DNA of 64,000 nucleotides from Eimeria necatrix (lineage: Eukaryota; Apicomplexa; Conoidasida; Eucoccidiorida; Eimeriidae). The stretch is taken from the NCBI RefSeq assembly GCF_000499385.1, contig NW_013651750.1, positions 1 to 64,000 on the forward strand, read 5' to 3'. Under the pieces are notes generated by a model, which saw nothing but the letters and a program-made list of their open reading frames with translations, was not told where the DNA came from and did not search any database. The translations under genes and the position numbers were made by a program. This document shows positions 24,435 to 34,910 of this stretch, piece after piece (within the stretch, counting starts at the first letter, position 1; every line of letters begins with the position of its first letter).

Positions 24435-25272
24435 ATGTCGGCGTCTGCCTACAATAGCGCGCCAATATACACAGAAATTCGCATCCCAAGCATTGTGTTC
24501 CCCTCCTACCTTGGGAGAAAAGCTAAGTATTTCAATGGTGACTGGATATTTTGCAAGGCTGCTAATAGGAATTGGGTGCAGGTAATTGTGTGAGAGTATT
24601 TATGACAAGTTTTTGGCTGTGTTTTGAAATCACTAGCTGCAACCGCTGCTCCAGTATGCTGTGCCCGTTCTTTCAGAGATAATGCGTTTCTTCTACACTT
24701 GATCTGCCAACAACCCGGCCGTCACCAAATAGAAGGCACTGAAAATGTTTCTCCACTAGTTCTTACATATAGACAAGAAATGCAGCTAACGAATTACGGG
24801 TGGAGGCAGGTAAACTAGAGAGGCTCGGTGGCCGGCGGAAACTACAGGCTTCCGACTGCTCCTTCTCCCTTGAGCTTATGTTGCGACTTTTGAGCGGCAC
24901 TAGCTACAGGATCATGCGGAACATACATGAATATTTAACCACACACTTCTAGTAACACCGCATGCCACTCGATTAGTTGCAGGTATCAAGCTTGTAAGAC
25001 GAAGAAAAGCCCATTCCGGGAGGTGAATTGCTTTGGCGTCGGACGGGAAGGTATTCCCAGCCAATCAGCAAGCTTCCAATAATATTGGAGCAGGCTGGAT
25101 AAAAGTTTGCGAGGCACGACGCATGCATTTGGCTAAGCACGCTCGGGCGCTGCCACACGTCAACTTAACAAATGCAATTTCCCTAGACTCCAGTTGCGAA
25201 CTTAGCAATATTCGAATTGCAGATAACTTCAGTCACCTAAAAAGACTGCCTAAAATGTGTATTTTTATTTAG
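24435..25272 (+). CDS. Possible small hypothetical gene (weak)
   Basis: An ATG at 24435 opens a 49-codon frame starting MSASAYNSAPIYTEIRIPS and ending at a CAG|GTAATT donor at 24581. A 17-base candidate micro-exon (about 24638-24654) bounded by AG and GTATGC would carry phase into a segment beginning DNAFLLHLICQQPG, which ends at CAG|GTAAAC near 24809. The stretch from about 25060 to the stop at 25272 is open in one frame. The pieces have plausible splice sites, but the last junction is not resolved and no family is recognised. Chance openness is a real alternative. Confidence 0.25.
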
Positions 25273-25667
25273 GGACTTTCGCGCTCAAACGTTCCAGAGG
25301 GCCCAGCACACCGTATGGAGATGCACCCATGAGACTGATTCCTGAAGCTGCACCAGACCCCTCGGCACGATGCCCCATCCGAACCTCTTAAGAAAAGACA
25401 AACTGTTTTGAAATTCATCCACCTGGAGTGTCATTAGTCATACACTTTGTTTGAGCAATCGCCACAACCCACTATCCAACAGTGTGTGGTGTAGGCCTGT
25501 TGGCGCGTTGAGGAAGGATACAGGTGCCTCAGAGTTCCCGCAAAGTGTTCCATATTGCACAATTTATCATGAAGTGAATAGCGCAGGGACTATTCACTCG
25601 AACGTTTGATTCCGTACTGCAGATGGTTGTTCAACGGCTGCCTATGGTGGTGTGGGGCTGACTCAGC

Positions 25668-26009
25668 ATGCGCCTGGGGCCAATCCGTCCAGATCCATGT
25701 ACTCTGTACCTGACAGCTGCCCTGAGTATTTCATTCATTGTAGTTGTGGATTCTTTGCTACTCTTGGCGTGTCCATGCCCCTTGCTTGTGCGACTGCGGC
25801 TCAAGTGCCCTTGGGCCACGCCAGGGAGAACCGGAGGACCCGTAAATATTTCTGTCGGCGAAGTGCACTTCATCATCAGTACTGTACGTTTTAGCATTGC
25901 GCGCGTCACTCTGAGTAGACGCAGCCAACAAGACTATCGGGGTTGGCTTAGAGTGGGCTATCCATTCAGCAGCTTAAACCGTCGAATGCCATTACGTGGC
26001 TTGTTTTGA
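25668..26009 (+). CDS. Short ORF with a predicted membrane segment
   Basis: A 113-residue frame with its own ATG (MRLGPIRPDPCTLYL...). Residues about 13-45 form a long hydrophobic stretch (LTAALSISFIVVVDSLLLL) followed by basic residues, consistent with one membrane span or a signal anchor. It ends 150 bases before the ceramide synthase start on the same strand. It could be a small membrane protein, or the first exon of something longer. Not recognised. Confidence 0.35.
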   Translation: MRLGPIRPDPCTLYLTAALSISFIVVVDSLLLLACPCPLLVRLRLKCPWATPGRTGGPVNISVGEVHFIISTVRFSIARVTLSRRSQQDYRGWLRVGYPFSSLNRRMPLRGLF

Positions 26010-26162
26010 AGGGGAATTCCACCGGTGACAGCTGTCCTAGCTGACAGCGGGGAACGGCTTCGTAAGCTTAAAGCACCTGCTGAGAAGACATAGTACCAAA
26101 GTTCCAGCGCCTACGAGTGGGAGTCAGCTTCACAGGTCTCCAGGTGCACATGCAACTCAAAA

Positions 26163-27920
26163 ATGGTTCGTTTGGACCGTGTCTTCGGCATTCTTCTGGC
26201 TGTGATTGCTGGATGGTCGGCTTTTCACTACCCTAAAGTTGCTGGGAGTATTCGTCATCGCCTTAGTGTCCCGGGCGGTGGCTACCCAGACCCGAGTGAT
26301 CTGCGGATTTATGGCTCCGCAGCTGCAGTTATTTACTTACTCTTCCAAGTGAGATGGTATAAGACAAAATCCTATGCGGGTTTTGAACTTCCAGAACTTT
26401 TGATCGCCATGCACAGAGTAGCTTGCTCTTAGGCGGCTGCAAACAAGTAGCCACAGCGTTTCTGTGTGTCTCAGGGCCTCTGCACATGGATTCTCAAGCC
26501 TCTTGCAGACCGTCTGCTTCCCCGCGAGTTGGTCTGCACTGCATACACAGGCTAATTGTTCTAATGTGTACAGCCACATCATTCGAGATGCGGTGCCGCT
26601 TGTGTTTTTCCTAGTTTCGCATGGCAGCTGCCTGCTTTTGGTGCAGCGCAACTTCAAAATACACCGGAATTTGCATGCTGACGAGATTTTTCACGAGTGA
26701 AATCTGGGGTTCATCATCCGTTGTGGGTTTTTTCTCGCAGTCGCTGGAGCGAGCAGGTGCGACAGCTGCTATGCTCTCATTTTGGGGAAATGACTTGGAA
26801 GATGTTATACTTTTTAATGACGACAGCTGTCTGCCTCCTATCATTCCGCAATGAGCGGTGGTGGCCACAACAGCTTGGCGGTGAAGGTGCGGAAGAGCAG
26901 CTGTGGCAGGGTGAGCCTAATGGATTCCTCTTACGCAGCAGAACATTCACGCAAGCAAGTTTCTAAATGCTGCGCGAATCTGCTCCCGTCCTTGTTTAGA
27001 GTGCATTCACCCAAAGCATGTGCATGACTGCTGCAACGCAGGATATCCAATGCAGCAGAACAGCGTATATTGTCACCTATACTTTTACGTCGCCTTTGGG
27101 CACCACCTAGCGTCACTGATCTACATCCTGAAGTCGCCTTGGCTACCCGATTTCTTTGACCGGCTCCTGCCGTGTGCCGCCGCCCTTTGCCTAATTTACT
27201 TCTCCTACATGAGCAATTTTTTGCGGGTTGGCGTCGTCATTTTATTTTGTCACGACATTTGCGACATTTTTACTTGCGGGTATGTTGCGAGTAGACTGAA
27301 CGTACGCGAAGTCTTTCTTTTGTTTGTTGGCTCCCATCGTCACAAATCATTCTAGCTGTGGCTTTGCTGTAGACTTTTTCTTTCCGTGTTTGGTCACATA
27401 TGTAGACGTTTCTCTTTGTTATGTGAGATCGTCCGCTTAGGTGCAAGGCATTCGTAGACACGCCGTATCACAAGGTAACCATTGGGCTTTTTGTGCTGTT
27501 AACCGTTTGTTGGTTTTACTTTCGGCTCTATACCTTCCCGTCTGCCGCTCTTTTCCCAATCTATAAGGCAATCAAGACCCGGCCAGATCATTCCGAGACC
27601 GAAGGCAGTAGCTACTTCATTTTCATCTTACTTACGCTGAGTCTTATGAACATATATTGGTAAGCATGTGTTGCACGCAAAATGAAGTGGCCCATTCAGA
27701 CCATGTGGAGATTTACCTAAGCTTAAAATTTTGAATGAACGGGGAAATGCGTGCGGCTTCTTGGGAACGCCTTTACAGGTTTGTGCTTATGGTGAAGATG
27801 TTCGTGCACTTCATCCTCAGTGGCCAAATGAGAGATCTGCACTCAAGGGTCTCGGAAGAAGTTTCCTCAGCGCAGTCTCGTTCCCGAGAAATCTCTTCTA
27901 AAGCTTCGAAGGCGGAATGA
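26163..27920 (+). CDS. Ceramide synthase (TLC/LAG1 domain)
   Basis: Six exons in phase: 26163-26348, 26475-26527, 26741-26910, 27042-27279, 27441-27659, 27779-27920; 335 residues. The product is polytopic, with a first span near the N-terminus (GILLAVIAGWSAF). The segment EMTWKMLYFLMTTAVCLLS fits the start of the TLC domain, and GYPMQ the loop before the catalytic core. The Lag1 signature follows: a histidine pair in YVAFGHHLASL, then FLRVGVVILFCHDICDIF. These histidines and aspartates are the conserved catalytic set of ceramide synthases, which N-acylate sphingoid bases with fatty acyl-CoA in the ER. The C-terminal tail is Ser-rich and cytosolic (SRVSEEVSSAQSRSRE). The start sits in an AAAATGG context. 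TRAM and CLN8 proteins share the fold, but the His-His plus HDxxD pattern favours ceramide synthase. Confidence 0.85.
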
Positions 27921-29467
27921 CGAGGAACTATACTGCTGGCATTGGTTGCGCCTTCTCACGCTCTTCTGAGAACCCAGTGGCGTCCGGTATCGGCAGACAT
28001 GCAACACAGCCACTTGAATATCCTGCCCTTTAAGCTGAGTAGCTGCTTGATAGCTATTTGGGAGGTGGCGAAGGCTGAGACGGATATCTCTGCCCCCTGA
28101 TTCTTGATTCATGTGGCTTCATCTGGCGGGAAAGCAGCCGGCTTTCTCTGGCTTTCGGAGTTCTCACGCTGTCCGCCCGTGGTGGAAGCCATGCGCTACC
28201 ATGCTTGTGGAAGTGGGACGCTGGCACGAGCACAGGCAAGTGGCGGTACTGCTGTCGTCATGAGTCTGGGGACGCAAGACGGTGGCGTCCATTGACCGTT
28301 AGCCTGTTGGAGCCAGTTGTTAGTATCTTAGACCGACTCAGTCGGTCTTCCTTGGCAGACAGCGCCCCAGAGTTAATGGGGACTGACAACGCTTTTGCGC
28401 AAGCACCACCTAAGGGGCTGCTTCATAGGTGGCCGAGGGTGCCTTTAGGGAGCCCGGTGGCTCCGTGGAACAAAAGGGAACAGTTGCAATGTTTTATCCA
28501 ATCGGTCCTTGCGGTTCCACTGCTTGCGGCCTAGCGAACTTCTCCTGGATTGGAGGGTTGAGGGTACGTGTAGTCAATGGGTTTGTACTGTCGTCTCGCG
28601 GTTGTACGCAGGGGACCTTGAGCAAAGATCCCAAATCACGTCTCCGTGCTTCAATATGCCGCACGCCAGAGTAGCGGGGGCTGCTCTTAACGGCCGCTTA
28701 CCTACCCGACATTCCTGGCTGACTCCATTACAGTTTGCTAACGGCAATCGTCCGGCCAGCAGGGGGCAGCGTAGCGCATTGCAGCCGGTAGAATCATTAG
28801 CACAACGAGTAATTTAAGAAGAGCTAGAGTTCTTTGATTGGCAAAAAACGAGTATATAGAAATACTGAGTTGGTCATAGGTTTTAAGGTTTTCACCTGGG
28901 TGTGGACAAAAGGAGCAGATGGCATAGTTACGGAGCAGCGTCTACGCATACGCCCACCGCATTCCGAGAAGATAATAACAATTACGTAGTTGCGCGGTCG
29001 TAAGGGCATCCACCTAAATCAACACGAGCTTGCCTGACGTAACTACGGCCGAACTATCCAGAACGGCTATGAACTGCTTCGTTCGTGTGCTTATCCAAGT
29101 CGCTTTGGCAAGTGGAAGCAAACAACAATTGCCGTTCGGTTAGTCCTTTCAAATAGTACATATGGATGTAAGCAAATATACAAATTTGCTGCATTAACTG
29201 GATGAAAACCTAGTCAGGGGCTATCTGCTGTGTGGACGGGCACGGCACCACGTGCATCGTAAAATAATACGAACATTCCGTTCCACGCATGCAAGACCGC
29301 CTTAGAATATATAAACATATTCCGTTCCACAGGCATTAATGGCTGTGCAGCTCCACCTGCGTACTACGATAGCCATTGCCATTGACAAGGCACCGCGATG
29401 ACCTTTCCAAGCTCCCAGCGGCTCAAATGCCATGTTCAGCAACGTAGGATTCTCGAAGCTCCTGCGA
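27921..29467. other. Convergent intergenic region
   Basis: Between the ceramide synthase (plus) and the MG-start gene (minus), so both 3' UTRs lie here. Frames of 60-110 codons occur on both strands (for example plus 28205-28534) but show no motif or splice support. A short palindromic motif of the form GACCGACTCAGTCGGTC lies at about 28331-28347 (seven-base arms around a three-base loop). No gene seen. Confidence 0.45.
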
Positions 29468-30688
29468 CTAACGCCTGCCTGTCTTCCCATGGCGTCTCTT
29501 TCCCCTTGCCTTGCTCGTTTTCTTCTTCTTAAACTTCCGTGAAGAGAGCGTGCGTGGCTTTCCTTTCTCTATGCTTTCAGAAGCCAGTGTGTCCTCCCCC
29601 TGGTCCCCGCTGCCTGAATTCCTATCATTCACATTACTGTCGGAAGTAGCATCTTCCGCTACAGCTGATGACACTGTATACTTGCTCTCAGCGGGCGCCG
29701 CTTCTCGTTCGCACTGGGGCTGGTCATTCCCATCCCCAGAATGCATTTCATCGCGAGCTTGCCCTTCTAGTTCCTCTCTAGCATCTTGTGGTTGTTTTAA
29801 GTCGTCAAAAGTTTTATTTTCGATGGATTTCTTCCCCAACAATTCCACAGTCTCATTGTCAGCTTTTGTGTCTGTTTCTTTGCTGGCTTCAGCTGATGAG
29901 TTTGCACAGCCGACATTTCCGCCTTCATTAGGGACTGTCTCTGCCTTCTCTCCCTCGACCGCAGCGCTACCAGTAGGAGAGCAGTTCGAACTTTCTTCCT
30001 GTTCCGTTTTGGCCCCTGACTCTTGCTCAGCGTTTTCTGTGTCGCTTCCCAAGCTTTGGGGAGCTGGCAGAGACGAAACAACAATCCGACTGTCTTCGTC
30101 CCCGCCGCTTGTGGACGTCAAGCATGTCATAGAAACTAAAGAGGACGAAGCTCTACTTTCGTGGTCCGGTGGTGTGTCTCGAGAGGTCCTGCCACCACCC
30201 GTGTAGGCACCTTTGAACTTTTCCTCCAAAGCTGTGGGGGTGCCTGTGGAGACTTGCTGCGGTGAGGAAAGCGGAGCTTCAGTAGGCATTTCTTCTGCTG
30301 CATTATGATGGTGGGTGACGACTACTTGCAGTTTAGGTACTCCGTTCTCTTGAGTTTCTCCCGTACTTGTTGCAGCCAACTCAGGTGCTAAATTTGCTCG
30401 TTCCTCTTCGGTTTTAAGCCGAGGATTGGTTGTGGAATTTGCTCGTTCCTCTTCGGTTTTAAGCCGAGGATTGGTTGTGGGCTCTCGAGGCACTGATTGA
30501 GTTGCCAGCTGCCCAGTTTCACATGTGTTTAGGTTTTGCTCAATTTTGGTGGCATTCTCTGTCGGTGGCTTTTTAAGGACCTTTCTTCCACAAGCTTCAA
30601 CACTCACAGCGTGCCGTTTGGCTGGCTCTACGGCGGCCCTTGTGCCCCTCAAACAACCGCAGGAAACAAATGCTCCAAGTATTCCCAT
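29468..30688 (-). CDS. Low-complexity acidic protein with basic tail and possible N-terminal acylation
   Basis: Single-exon frame of 406 residues starting MGILGAFVSCGCLRG. Glycine at position 2 with cysteines at 10 and 12 is the arrangement of N-myristoylated and palmitoylated proteins, so membrane association is possible; this is an inference from sequence alone. The body is rich in Glu, Ser, Thr and Ala with no folded domain visible. A 15-residue unit (core NPRLKTEEERAN) is present twice back to back at about residues 71-100. The last 30 residues are strongly basic (KFKKKKTSKARGKRRHGK), like a nuclear or nucleolar signal or an acidic-lipid binding patch, which sits oddly with an acylated N-terminus. 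Long open frames on the opposite strand (29511-30206) are shadows. Function unknown. Confidence 0.7.
   Translation of the reverse strand: MGILGAFVSCGCLRGTRAAVEPAKRHAVSVEACGRKVLKKPPTENATKIEQNLNTCETGQLATQSVPREPTTNPRLKTEEERANSTTNPRLKTEEERANLAPELAATSTGETQENGVPKLQVVVTHHHNAAEEMPTEAPLSSPQQVSTGTPTALEEKFKGAYTGGGRTSRDTPPDHESRASSSLVSMTCLTSTSGGDEDSRIVVSSLPAPQSLGSDTENAEQESGAKTEQEESSNCSPTGSAAVEGEKAETVPNEGGNVGCANSSAEASKETDTKADNETVELLGKKSIENKTFDDLKQPQDAREELEGQARDEMHSGDGNDQPQCEREAAPAESKYTVSSAVAEDATSDSNVNDRNSGSGDQGEDTLASESIEKGKPRTLSSRKFKKKKTSKARGKRRHGKTGRR
30391..30480 (-). repeat. Perfect 2 x 45 bp in-frame tandem duplication
   Basis: The units 30391-30435 and 30436-30480 are identical base for base (each begins AATTTGCTCGTTCC on the plus strand). 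Being 45 bp, the duplication keeps frame and doubles a 15-residue segment of the minus-strand protein. The identity implies recent origin, and copy number may vary between isolates. Confidence 0.95.
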
Positions 30689-33600
30689 GTTTATTCTTGA
30701 ATCAGGATGGCCACAGGTGACAAATCTCCCGATATTTCGCCAAGAGACAAATACAGCTATGCAAACCTCGTACGGGCTGGTGTGCCTAGGCCGTTTCCTG
30801 TCAAAGACACCGCTTCCTATGTCCTCTTTAAACGCAAATAGTGGAAAACACTGTTAGTCGGCCAGCAGGAACTGCTATTGGAAGGGGAGCCCTGCTGCCT
30901 CCAACGAGTGGCAGCGACGGCGGCCCCACAGCAGAAGCCCAGCACTCTAGCCTGTTTCCCTTCCAATTTAAGGAATATGAAAGGTGTCGTTATGCAAGGA
31001 CATGTGGAAAGCAAATAAGGGAGCAAAGGATGCTGTGCCGACACGGTGCTGCTGTAGGGATGCGCTGGTAGACGGGACTACAGTCCCTGTCGGTCTTCGA
31101 GGCAGCTGGTGAGTTTCAAATGTAAGCAAGTGCTTGAAGAGCCACCCGTTCCCGGAAACAAAGTCACACGCAGTTATATGGACACAAATGTATAAACATG
31201 CCAATTTTTATTGTGATGATCCTCACAGTGATGGCAACGGACAGTGGTCGGCGCTACATCGCTATGCTGAGGGCAGTGCCGAACAGAAGGCAGGTAGCTC
31301 CTGCTGCTCTGCTCACCAGCACCGCTACGAGCAGCAAACAAGTTTCATCAGCACTTTGTTGTTTTATCTATATGAAATCGTTGGAATAATTTGCTGCCTC
31401 TGTTTGACGCCTGGACATTTTGAGGCGTTCACTAAAAGGGACCTCATCCCCTGCGTGCGGAGACCTCTCGCCTGCTCTGAATGCCGCAAGCTAGCTGGAC
31501 GGCTAAATTACAGCAAGGAGCGGAAGTGTAATTCTATCAGTGGCTAAATGAATCTGACGAGCTAAGTGGAAGCAAGAACGAGTTGAATTATTGCTGAGTT
31601 CGTGCATTTTTGCTTTTGCGATTTCGTAGTGCACAGTCCGCCTGGCACTCAATTTGCCGCCGATCTCACGCTTGCACAGAACACGCTTATGCCTTCTAAT
31701 AAAGCACGTGGAAACATCTGTGATCTTTTCATATAGCGAAGTTGTGAGACATGCTTCGGCATACCTCCTCAGCGGTTGCACAGAACAACAAAGTATGATC
31801 ACATCCAGCCGTGAACTCTACGAAGCGGCGCCCTGTCGCCAAATTAGTAAACCCGGAAGTGTAACAACTCACTTCTGCGCATTTCCAAATATCTGGTGCA
31901 TCGTAGGCAACACGGCACTGTGAATCCATAAGCTAATCCCGCAAACAGTAGTGAGGAACGATTCACTATGGTATCCACGCCGCATATATAGAGGCAGGCC
32001 CACCATAACCACTTGATGCAGAAAACAACCTTTCCTTCCCCTTGATCAGTTGGCTTCAAGCTCGTCACGTAGCATAAGACCGCAACCACTCCCTCACAAA
32101 TAAACCAAGTTGTACTCCGATATGTTTCCCTGTGATGGCATCTCGAACCCTGTCACAGAATCGCCCTTTTCCGTTACGCTACGCTTCGACTTTAGGCATA
32201 CCAATACTGTCTCCTTCCCACAATACATAGATCATCGACTACCCAAGCTTCCCAGGTCCCTATGAGTGCATCTTCCTCTAATCACTAATAGTCCCTTCTT
32301 GCCCAAGGCTGGGAACTTCCCCAAGGAGACTCCCCTGGAAGAGATAACTAAAGGGGGCTCTGGCAAGTGGCTCTGTGTGGAGACACCTCAAACTCCTGCA
32401 CCAGTCAGGTTGGGGAAAGCACAGCGTATCATCTCTTGGGCTTCACCTCGAGCCAACCGTTCACTCTCCCAGCACGCCATAACCGCTGGGATGTTTCAAG
32501 GCATATGTCGCGCCCGACGTAATCTCGCGCACGCCAGTCCCTATAGCCATTCATCATAGTGCAGAAAAGCACAGCAAGTGTCACCTTGCCCACTAATAAA
32601 GTTCAAGGGGAGATAATGAAAAGGAAGAACGCACGTTACAGCTTCGCATAGTACTACGACGAATCCGCGCGAGTTGGGTTCAGTAGGAGAAAAACCTCAC
32701 CTTGTTCTGCTTCCCCACAGCTAATAAGCTCTGCATTAGCTCCTCTGCACGGAAATGACATCGCAGAAGCCTTGCCAAACAATTCTACAGCAGGGCTACA
32801 AAAAGTCATGCAACACATGGGCATCCCGACAATAGAGCGCAGTAAACAAGTGTACTTACTAAACAACAGTTAGATATGTGGACTGGAGATGAACAGGCAC
32901 CCGCAAGCTACTGCACTACGTTAATGCTGCAAAAATGCGCGCACAAAACTCGACTGCGGCAGCGAGATAACACACAGTACTCCGTATGTATGCATAGATG
33001 ACCTCAGGCTAAAAGTGCGTGACGCTTCGAGCTGCGACACGGTTCGTCGCCACAGTAGCCAATTGAGGTACACCTGGGAGTCGTAGTTTGCCGTTCCAGG
33101 CCTGTTTCCTTCAACTTTCAACACGGGTGCTTTTTCGGGGATGGCTCGCAGAACCCCGTGTACAAAAAAGGCATAAGCTGATTGTAAAGAGCTCCTATTC
33201 CAAGCATTTCACTTTAGAGCGAGGGGAAGGTTAAGAACCACTCCAGCAGCACCAGATAAGTAGCAGGAGCCAAAAATTTTCGAAATGCGTGCACACACCA
33301 TGATTATGTCTTTTCCAAGTGCTCATAGGTGGGCTGGCAAATGAGACCAGCGACTACCTTCAGCTTTTTCAACCATGAAAGGTAACTGCTTGTTAGCGCG
33401 GCAGGCATTAAGCTTCCCCGAAAACGGGGGAGGCGTACAGGCCGGCTTGCAAGGTCGTCTGGGGCGGACCCACTTGCAAGGATCTGGTTTAGCAGAAAGA
33501 CTGGAAAACAACAAGTTTCTAGTAACATTCCAGCTTACATTAAAGAGACCAGATTGGTCTGCATGCTGAGTAGCTGCCAGCAGCCAGCAGCATGAGGCGG

Positions 33601-33717
33601 TGCTGATGTGCAGGCGGCGCTTCTCGCCGCGCAAGCCGGCCGCTTTGAGTTTCCTGTGGCTTTGCTTTAGTATCAGGTTGGAGACCTTTCCCACAAATCC
33701 CCATTATTAAACTACAA
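30689..33717. other. Intergenic, no gene supported
   Basis: About 3 kb upstream of the MG-start gene. Several frames of 60-140 codons (for example plus 31134-31547, plus 32266-32559, minus 33323-33694) lack known motifs, strong starts or matching splice sites. Nothing else recognised. Confidence 0.4.
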
Positions 33718-34579
33718 TTACAGACTACTTTTGATTTCCGGGGCGCTGGCCAAGTCCTGCCACTCTTCACCGGATCTTCGTTTTGGGCGTGGATTCGTTG
33801 ACCCGGCAGAAGCATGCCACTTGCCAGCGTCTGCGTCGCTCAGTGACTCCATACGTTTAATCTCTTTCTTGTCACATACTAGTAGCTGTGGGTCTACGGG
33901 GGCACCGCCATCCCTCAGCGTGCTGCTGCCTAAGCGTCGTGCCGGACCTTCCCCCTTGGAGGTTCCTGGGGCTTGCAAGAAGTGACTCGTATACGTGTGG
34001 CACGCGCCGCCTCTTTGTTGTCCCTGCAGGACGTCCGCCTAGCCTCTGGAAGTTCGGGGGGTTGCGATCGCTGCATAATCTTGTGCTGGCGATTCAGCAG
34101 AAACCCCAAGAATGACAGTCCGTTACTGTTCCTTGCAGGACACCAACCAGCTACGTGACCTTAGAGCCTTTCTGCTCATAAATATACGCACGTCAGTCTG
34201 ATATCACACAGCTAAATCCTTTTCCTCGTGTAAAAAGCACGGGCGGGGAGGGCCGCGGCAGTGGCAGCGCTGTGCGGAATTAGTGGTGCTTGGCACGACT
34301 CGCACGCGCCGCCCACAGCCGCGGCAGAACTCTTGAGAATTATCTCTGGCGCCCAACTGCCTTCTCCAAACCTTTCATTTTTGTAGTTGGGGTCGTTGGC
34401 TTGTGACGGCAGAGAAACTCGCAGGCTTGGTGCATCTCCAGACTTCCGTGCGGGCTTTTGGCTTCAAATGAAACAAGTCTTTTCCTCATTGCTTCTGCAA
34501 CTAGGTAATCAGACTGTTTTGGCGGGCGAGTACATTTGGGGTGCTTGCTTGAGACAGGAGCCGGTGTCCTTTGCGCCAT
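33718..34579 (-). CDS. Possible hypothetical gene divergent from casein kinase 1 (weak)
   Basis: Two protein-like segments on the minus strand. The first, 34579-34340, has an ATG and 79 residues including SDYLVAEAMRKRLVSFEAK and MHQACEFLCRHK. The second, about 33968-33718, reads GTSKGEGPARRLG... and ends SGEEWQDLASAPEIKSSL before a stop. A GTTTGG donor in the first and an AG near 33967 could join them, but phase and any middle exon are unresolved. The position 330 bases upstream of the kinase start would make a divergent promoter pair. No family recognised; an independent small gene and a chance frame remain possible. Confidence 0.3.
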
Positions 34580-34910
34580 CTCGTGGGGGAGTCAAAGCGT
34601 TTCTTATCACGACACATGATCTGACTGACTGCGCTTTAATGCATCGATATTCCCACAGATACGCACAGTTTGGCGGCGCCTAAGTTTTCCAGCTGTAGGC
34701 TGGGTAGCAAGACGCACTTGCCGGCGTCGTTGCTCGACTACCACGCTGTTGAACGCACACTGCAGGGTCTACAGGCGTTGTGCTCCTTACCCCCCTTTTA
34801 TCACGGAAACATTGAGAGGGAAAGCCGTCGGTGCGGCTTTCAGGGAGGAACTGCCGTCGGCTAAAGTGCTGATATGGTGCATTGGAGCCACCAATGAATA
34901 GCTCGCCACT

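Noticed and set aside
29511..30206. 231-codon plus-strand frame opposite the MG-start gene
   Set aside because: Antisense shadow; no ATG-proximal signal or motif, while the minus frame has a proper start and coherent composition.
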